From Deltaproteobacteria bacterium (GTDB taxonomy: Bacteria > Desulfobacterota > JAFDIG01), in the NCBI GenBank assembly GCA_019308145.1, contig JAFDIG010000083.1, positions 1 to 8,373 on the forward strand: 8,373 bases of DNA. Reading direction: 5' to 3'. The translations under genes and the position numbers were made by a program. Below, in pieces: positions 6,371 to 8,373 of the stretch. Below the pieces are notes generated by a model. That model made no database searches. It was not told the origin of the DNA and was given only the letters and a program-made list of their open reading frames with translations. The first letter of the stretch is position 1. Every line of letters starts with the position of its first letter.

Positions 6371-6898
6371 ATGATCCCTGAAATAAAAAAAGTTTTATAT
6401 GCTACAGATTTAACAAAAAACTCAGCCTATGCATTTAGGTATGCTATTAAAGTCTCTTTATCAACAGGTGCAAAGATAACTATCTTGCATGTAACAAAGA
6501 AGATGGATCCAGTTGGAGAAATTCCAGTAATCGTACAATTAGGAGAAAAAAGATATAGACAACTTGTTGAAGAAAAAAAAGAGGAAGTAGTTAAAAGAAT
6601 AAAAAAGAGGCTTGAAGAGTTTGCTAAAAAAGAATTAAAGGATGAGCCAGAAGGTATTAAAAGGGTTTCTTCTATTGTAGTTAAAGAAGGTGAGCCAGCG
6701 GTAGAGATTTTAGATATGGCAGAGCAAGAAGATTCTGATCTTATTATTATGGGGTCCCATGGAAAAGGAAGTAAATATACGTTTTTAGGAAGTGTAACTC
6801 AAAGAGTTTTAAGGCACATAAAAAGACCTGTTTTAGTAGTTCCTATTCCAGAAGGAAAGATTGATATTTCATATGCTGAAGATGATACATTTTTATAA
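6371..6898 (+). CDS. Universal stress protein A (UspA) family protein of the TRAP operon
   Basis: This 175-residue cytoplasmic protein has one Usp domain. It begins KKVLYATDLTKNS (6-18), with the nucleotide-contacting aspartate D13, and continues with KITILHVTK (35-43). Near the end come SDLIIMGSHGKGSK (122-135) and LGSVTQRVLRHIKRPVLVVP (139-158). The ATP-binding signature G-x2-G-x9-G-S/T is present but one residue short: G128 and G131 are followed by eight residues before G140-S141. A long charged helix (60-90) lies between strands, longer than in minimal Usp proteins. AAGGAG at 6358-6363 lies 7 nt before the ATG. UspA genes accompany TRAP operons elsewhere; in Halomonas the ATP-binding TeaD affects uptake by TeaABC. 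A similar regulatory role on this transporter is a reasonable inference. ATP binding is uncertain because of the shortened loop. Confidence 0.92.
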   Translation: MIPEIKKVLYATDLTKNSAYAFRYAIKVSLSTGAKITILHVTKKMDPVGEIPVIVQLGEKRYRQLVEEKKEEVVKRIKKRLEEFAKKELKDEPEGIKRVSSIVVKEGEPAVEILDMAEQEDSDLIIMGSHGKGSKYTFLGSVTQRVLRHIKRPVLVVPIPEGKIDISYAEDDTFL

Positions 6899-6932
6899 AC
6901 CTTTTTCAGGTTAAACAAATAGGAGAAGAGTA

Positions 6933-7415
6933 ATGAGAGGATTAAAAACTCCTTCTATGATTATCTCTGTTGTATTGATATTGGCATTGATATTATTATC
7001 TTATAGCAAATCATTAGCGGAAGAGAGGTTTATTGACAATGGAGATGGCACAATCACTGATACAAAAACCAATCTGATGTGGGCACAATATGATAATATG
7101 GGAGATATAAACTGGCATCAGGCTAAAGATTATTGCGAACATATTATACTTAGCAAATATGAAGATTGGAGAATGCCTACCATTAAGGAGCTTGCTACAT
7201 TATATGATCCAAATGAAAAAGGATATGAGACAGATTGTGGGAACTGGGTTAAGGTAAATCCGATTATTCATCTAAGTTGTGGTTGGGTATGGGCAATAGA
7301 GGCAAAAACAATTACTGCTTATGCTTATAATTTTACAAAAGGATATCAATATACAGACAGGAAGGTTCATAGACGACACTTCCGAGCCTTACCAGTTAGG
7401 ACAATAAAAAAATAG
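6933..7415 (+). CDS. Secreted Lcl C-terminal domain (DUF1566) protein
   Basis: This 160-residue protein has a signal peptide (basic start, apolar 9-23, likely cleavage after SLA at residue 29). The rest is a single Lcl_C/DUF1566 domain. Diagnostic segments are RFIDNGDGTITDTKTNLMWA (32-51), WHQAKDYCEH (61-70), DWRMPTIKELATLYD (78-92), a WVWAIEA strand (118-124) and the closing HFRALPVRT (149-157). The fold is related to formylglycine-generating-enzyme and C-type-lectin-like domains and is common in exported proteins of deltaproteobacteria; its biochemical role is generally unknown. Three cysteines (C68, C102, C116) remain in the mature part, so one disulfide is possible. There is no lipobox. 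AGGAG at 6921-6925 lies 7 nt before the ATG, and the gap to the UspA gene is only 34 nt. It is the last gene before the terminator, so it is probably co-transcribed with the transporter. Whether it works with it is unknown. Confidence 0.9.
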   Translation: MRGLKTPSMIISVVLILALILLSYSKSLAEERFIDNGDGTITDTKTNLMWAQYDNMGDINWHQAKDYCEHIILSKYEDWRMPTIKELATLYDPNEKGYETDCGNWVKVNPIIHLSCGWVWAIEAKTITAYAYNFTKGYQYTDRKVHRRHFRALPVRTIKK

Positions 7416-7472
7416 ATCTTTATTAATTTTTTAAGTTTAAAAATTTTTTGACTAAATAAATAAACTGATTAT

Positions 7473-7485
7473 GGTCAACTTGACC
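7473..7485. promoter_or_regulatory. Perfect 13-bp palindrome, possible operator
   Basis: GGTCAA-C-TTGACC is a perfect 6-1-6 inverted repeat between the Lcl gene and its terminator. Its size suits a dimeric regulator. No convincing promoter lies close: TTGACT (7448-7453) and TATAAA (7493-7498) flank it but are not spaced with each other as -35 and -10 boxes. It could be a stray operator or a chance palindrome. Confidence 0.3.
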
Positions 7486-7507
7486 TTATCGGTATAAAAT
7501 TAAATGT

Positions 7508-7536
7508 AAGGTGGCATTTAATATGCCACCTTTTTT
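7508..7536 (+). terminator. Rho-independent terminator of the TRAP operon
   Basis: AAGGTGGCAT (7508-7517) pairs with ATGCCACCTT (7523-7532) over a 5-nt loop, giving a perfect 10-bp stem, and the T-run spans 7531-7536. It lies 92 nt after the Lcl stop and closes the rightward operon. On the minus strand the hairpin is followed by ACATTTAA, so it would be only a weak terminator for the crotonase gene. Confidence 0.9.
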
Positions 7537-7546
7537 GCTCACAGGC

Positions 7547-7565
7547 AAGATACCCCTGCTATCTT
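7547..7565. terminator. Weak hairpin between convergent genes
   Basis: AAGATA (7547-7552) and TATCTT (7560-7565) form a 6-bp, mostly A-U stem around a 7-nt loop, followed on the plus strand by ATTTTTTATATTTT. It could be a backup terminator in the plus direction. On the minus strand it lies 43 nt after the crotonase stop but has no U-tract. Low stem stability makes it doubtful. Confidence 0.3.
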
Positions 7566-7608
7566 ATTTTTTATATTTTAGCTATCATTTTAGAAATTTT
7601 AAATTTTT

Positions 7609-8373
7609 TTATTTCTTCTTTCTTTCCGCAAATTCTTCCAGTTTTTCTTCTCTTTCAGGAGCTGAAACCGTTGCAAGACAAGCCTCTATTTCATAATCCA
7701 TTAATGCCTCTAAACTCACCTCCTGAGCCATATTAAGTCCTTTTTTGATCAAGTTAATAGAAAAAGCAGAATTTTGAGCAATCTTGTTTGCCATCTCTTT
7801 TGCTTCATCCATAAGTCTATCATCTGGAACCACTTTATTTACTAACCCTATTCTTTCTGCCTCAATCCCATCAATATAGTCACAGGTAAAAAGAAGTTCC
7901 TTTGCCTTTCCAGGACCAACAAGATCCTGCAAAAGTCTCATAGCTCCTCCTGTTACCGAAGAAGAAACCCTGGCTTCAGGAGAGCCAAATTTAGCTCCTT
8001 CAGCAGCTATCCTTATATCACAGGCAAGAGAAAGCTCATAACCACTACCTAATGCATACCCATTTACTGCTGCAATGGTTGGTTTTGGAAATCTTATTAT
8101 CTCTCTTGAAATCTCTTGGAGGTGAACAAGATAATCTCTATAAGCAGTTAAGGTTCTACCTTTAGAATCCTTGAGATCAGCTCCTGTTGAAAAAGCTCTA
8201 CCTTCTCCTGTTATTATGATAACTTTAATGTTTGTATCATCCCTTGCATCATGTAACGCCTCTCTTAAATCAAGCCAGAGTTGCTTATTCATGGCATTTA
8301 AAACCTTAGGTCTATTTAATTTAATAATTGCTATGCCATCCTCTTTTTCATAAATTATACACTCAAACAGCAT
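7609..8373 (-). CDS. Enoyl-CoA hydratase/isomerase (crotonase family)
   Basis: This 254-residue cytoplasmic protein is a crotonase, which as a class hydrates or isomerises 2-enoyl-CoA thioesters, usually in beta-oxidation or aromatic acid breakdown. N-terminal IIKLNRPKVLNAMN (16-29) is the CoA-binding start of the fold. The oxyanion-hole segments are AFSTGADLKD (60-69) and VNGYALGSGYELSLACDI (103-120). Both glutamates that activate water in true hydratases are kept: E113 in GYELS and E133 in FGSPEAR. The C-terminal helical part (ACLATVSAPEREEKLEEF) is normal. The ATG is exactly at the window edge; the start matches family N-termini and the length is typical, so the gene is probably complete, but an upstream start cannot be excluded. 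Its ribosome binding site is outside the window. It converges on the TRAP operon and is unrelated to it by transcription. The substrate is unknown. Confidence 0.93.
   Translation of the reverse strand: MLFECIIYEKEDGIAIIKLNRPKVLNAMNKQLWLDLREALHDARDDTNIKVIIITGEGRAFSTGADLKDSKGRTLTAYRDYLVHLQEISREIIRFPKPTIAAVNGYALGSGYELSLACDIRIAAEGAKFGSPEARVSSSVTGGAMRLLQDLVGPGKAKELLFTCDYIDGIEAERIGLVNKVVPDDRLMDEAKEMANKIAQNSAFSINLIKKGLNMAQEVSLEALMDYEIEACLATVSAPEREEKLEEFAERKKK

Noticed and set aside
6895..6916. Small hairpin AACCT/AGGTT between the UspA and Lcl genes
   Set aside because: A 5-bp stem without a U-tract is too weak to call a terminator or processing site.
7425..7450. AT-only inverted repeat after the Lcl gene (AATTTTTTAA / TTAAAAATT)
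   Set aside because: The stem has only A-U pairs and is expected by chance in this composition; the GC-rich hairpin at 7508-7532 is the credible terminator.
7511..7696. Plus-strand open frame of 61 codons
   Set aside because: It starts inside the terminator stem and runs into the antisense of the crotonase 3' end; the product is low-complexity F/S-rich sequence.

Overview
The window is AT-rich bacterial DNA with eight protein-coding genes or gene parts in two arms. Gene content (a TAXI-type TRAP transporter, a UspA protein, an Lcl/DUF1566 secreted protein, an IspH-UbiA fusion, a crotonase) suggests a low-GC anaerobic or hydrothermal member of the Desulfobacterota ('deltaproteobacteria') or a nearby lineage. 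That placement rests on gene content alone and is tentative.

Left arm (1-2827). The 3' end of a SAM-dependent methyltransferase overlaps a PAC2-family gene by 11 nt. Converging on them, with a 4-nt stop-to-stop overlap, is a long minus-strand gene that fuses a complete IspH (last step of the MEP isoprenoid pathway) to a nine-helix UbiA-like prenyltransferase. Its promoter-like TTGACA/TATAAT pair lies directly against the start codon, so the transcript may be leaderless.

Control region (2828-3209). This 382-bp divergent region serves the fusion gene leftward and the transport operon rightward. It holds two diverged copies of a promoter-like block, a possible 41-residue one-helix membrane peptide, and an unusually strong Shine-Dalgarno sequence with no ATG, GTG or TTG behind it.

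Right arm (3210-7536). This reads as one operon: TAXI periplasmic binding protein, strong stem-loop with U-tract, fused 4TM/12TM TRAP permease, UspA protein, secreted Lcl-domain protein, then a strong terminator. The internal stem-loop probably lets the binding protein be made in excess over the membrane subunit. The UspA gene recalls TeaD, the UspA partner of the Halomonas TeaABC TRAP transporter. The substrate cannot be read from the sequence.

Right edge (7609-8373). A minus-strand enoyl-CoA hydratase/isomerase gene with both catalytic glutamates reaches the window end. The gap before it holds a perfect 13-bp palindrome, the operon terminator and a weaker hairpin.

I see no tRNA, rRNA, CRISPR array, insertion sequence or phage gene. 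The most distinctive items are the IspH-UbiA fusion with its altered first aspartate motif, and the unusual leader of the TRAP operon.
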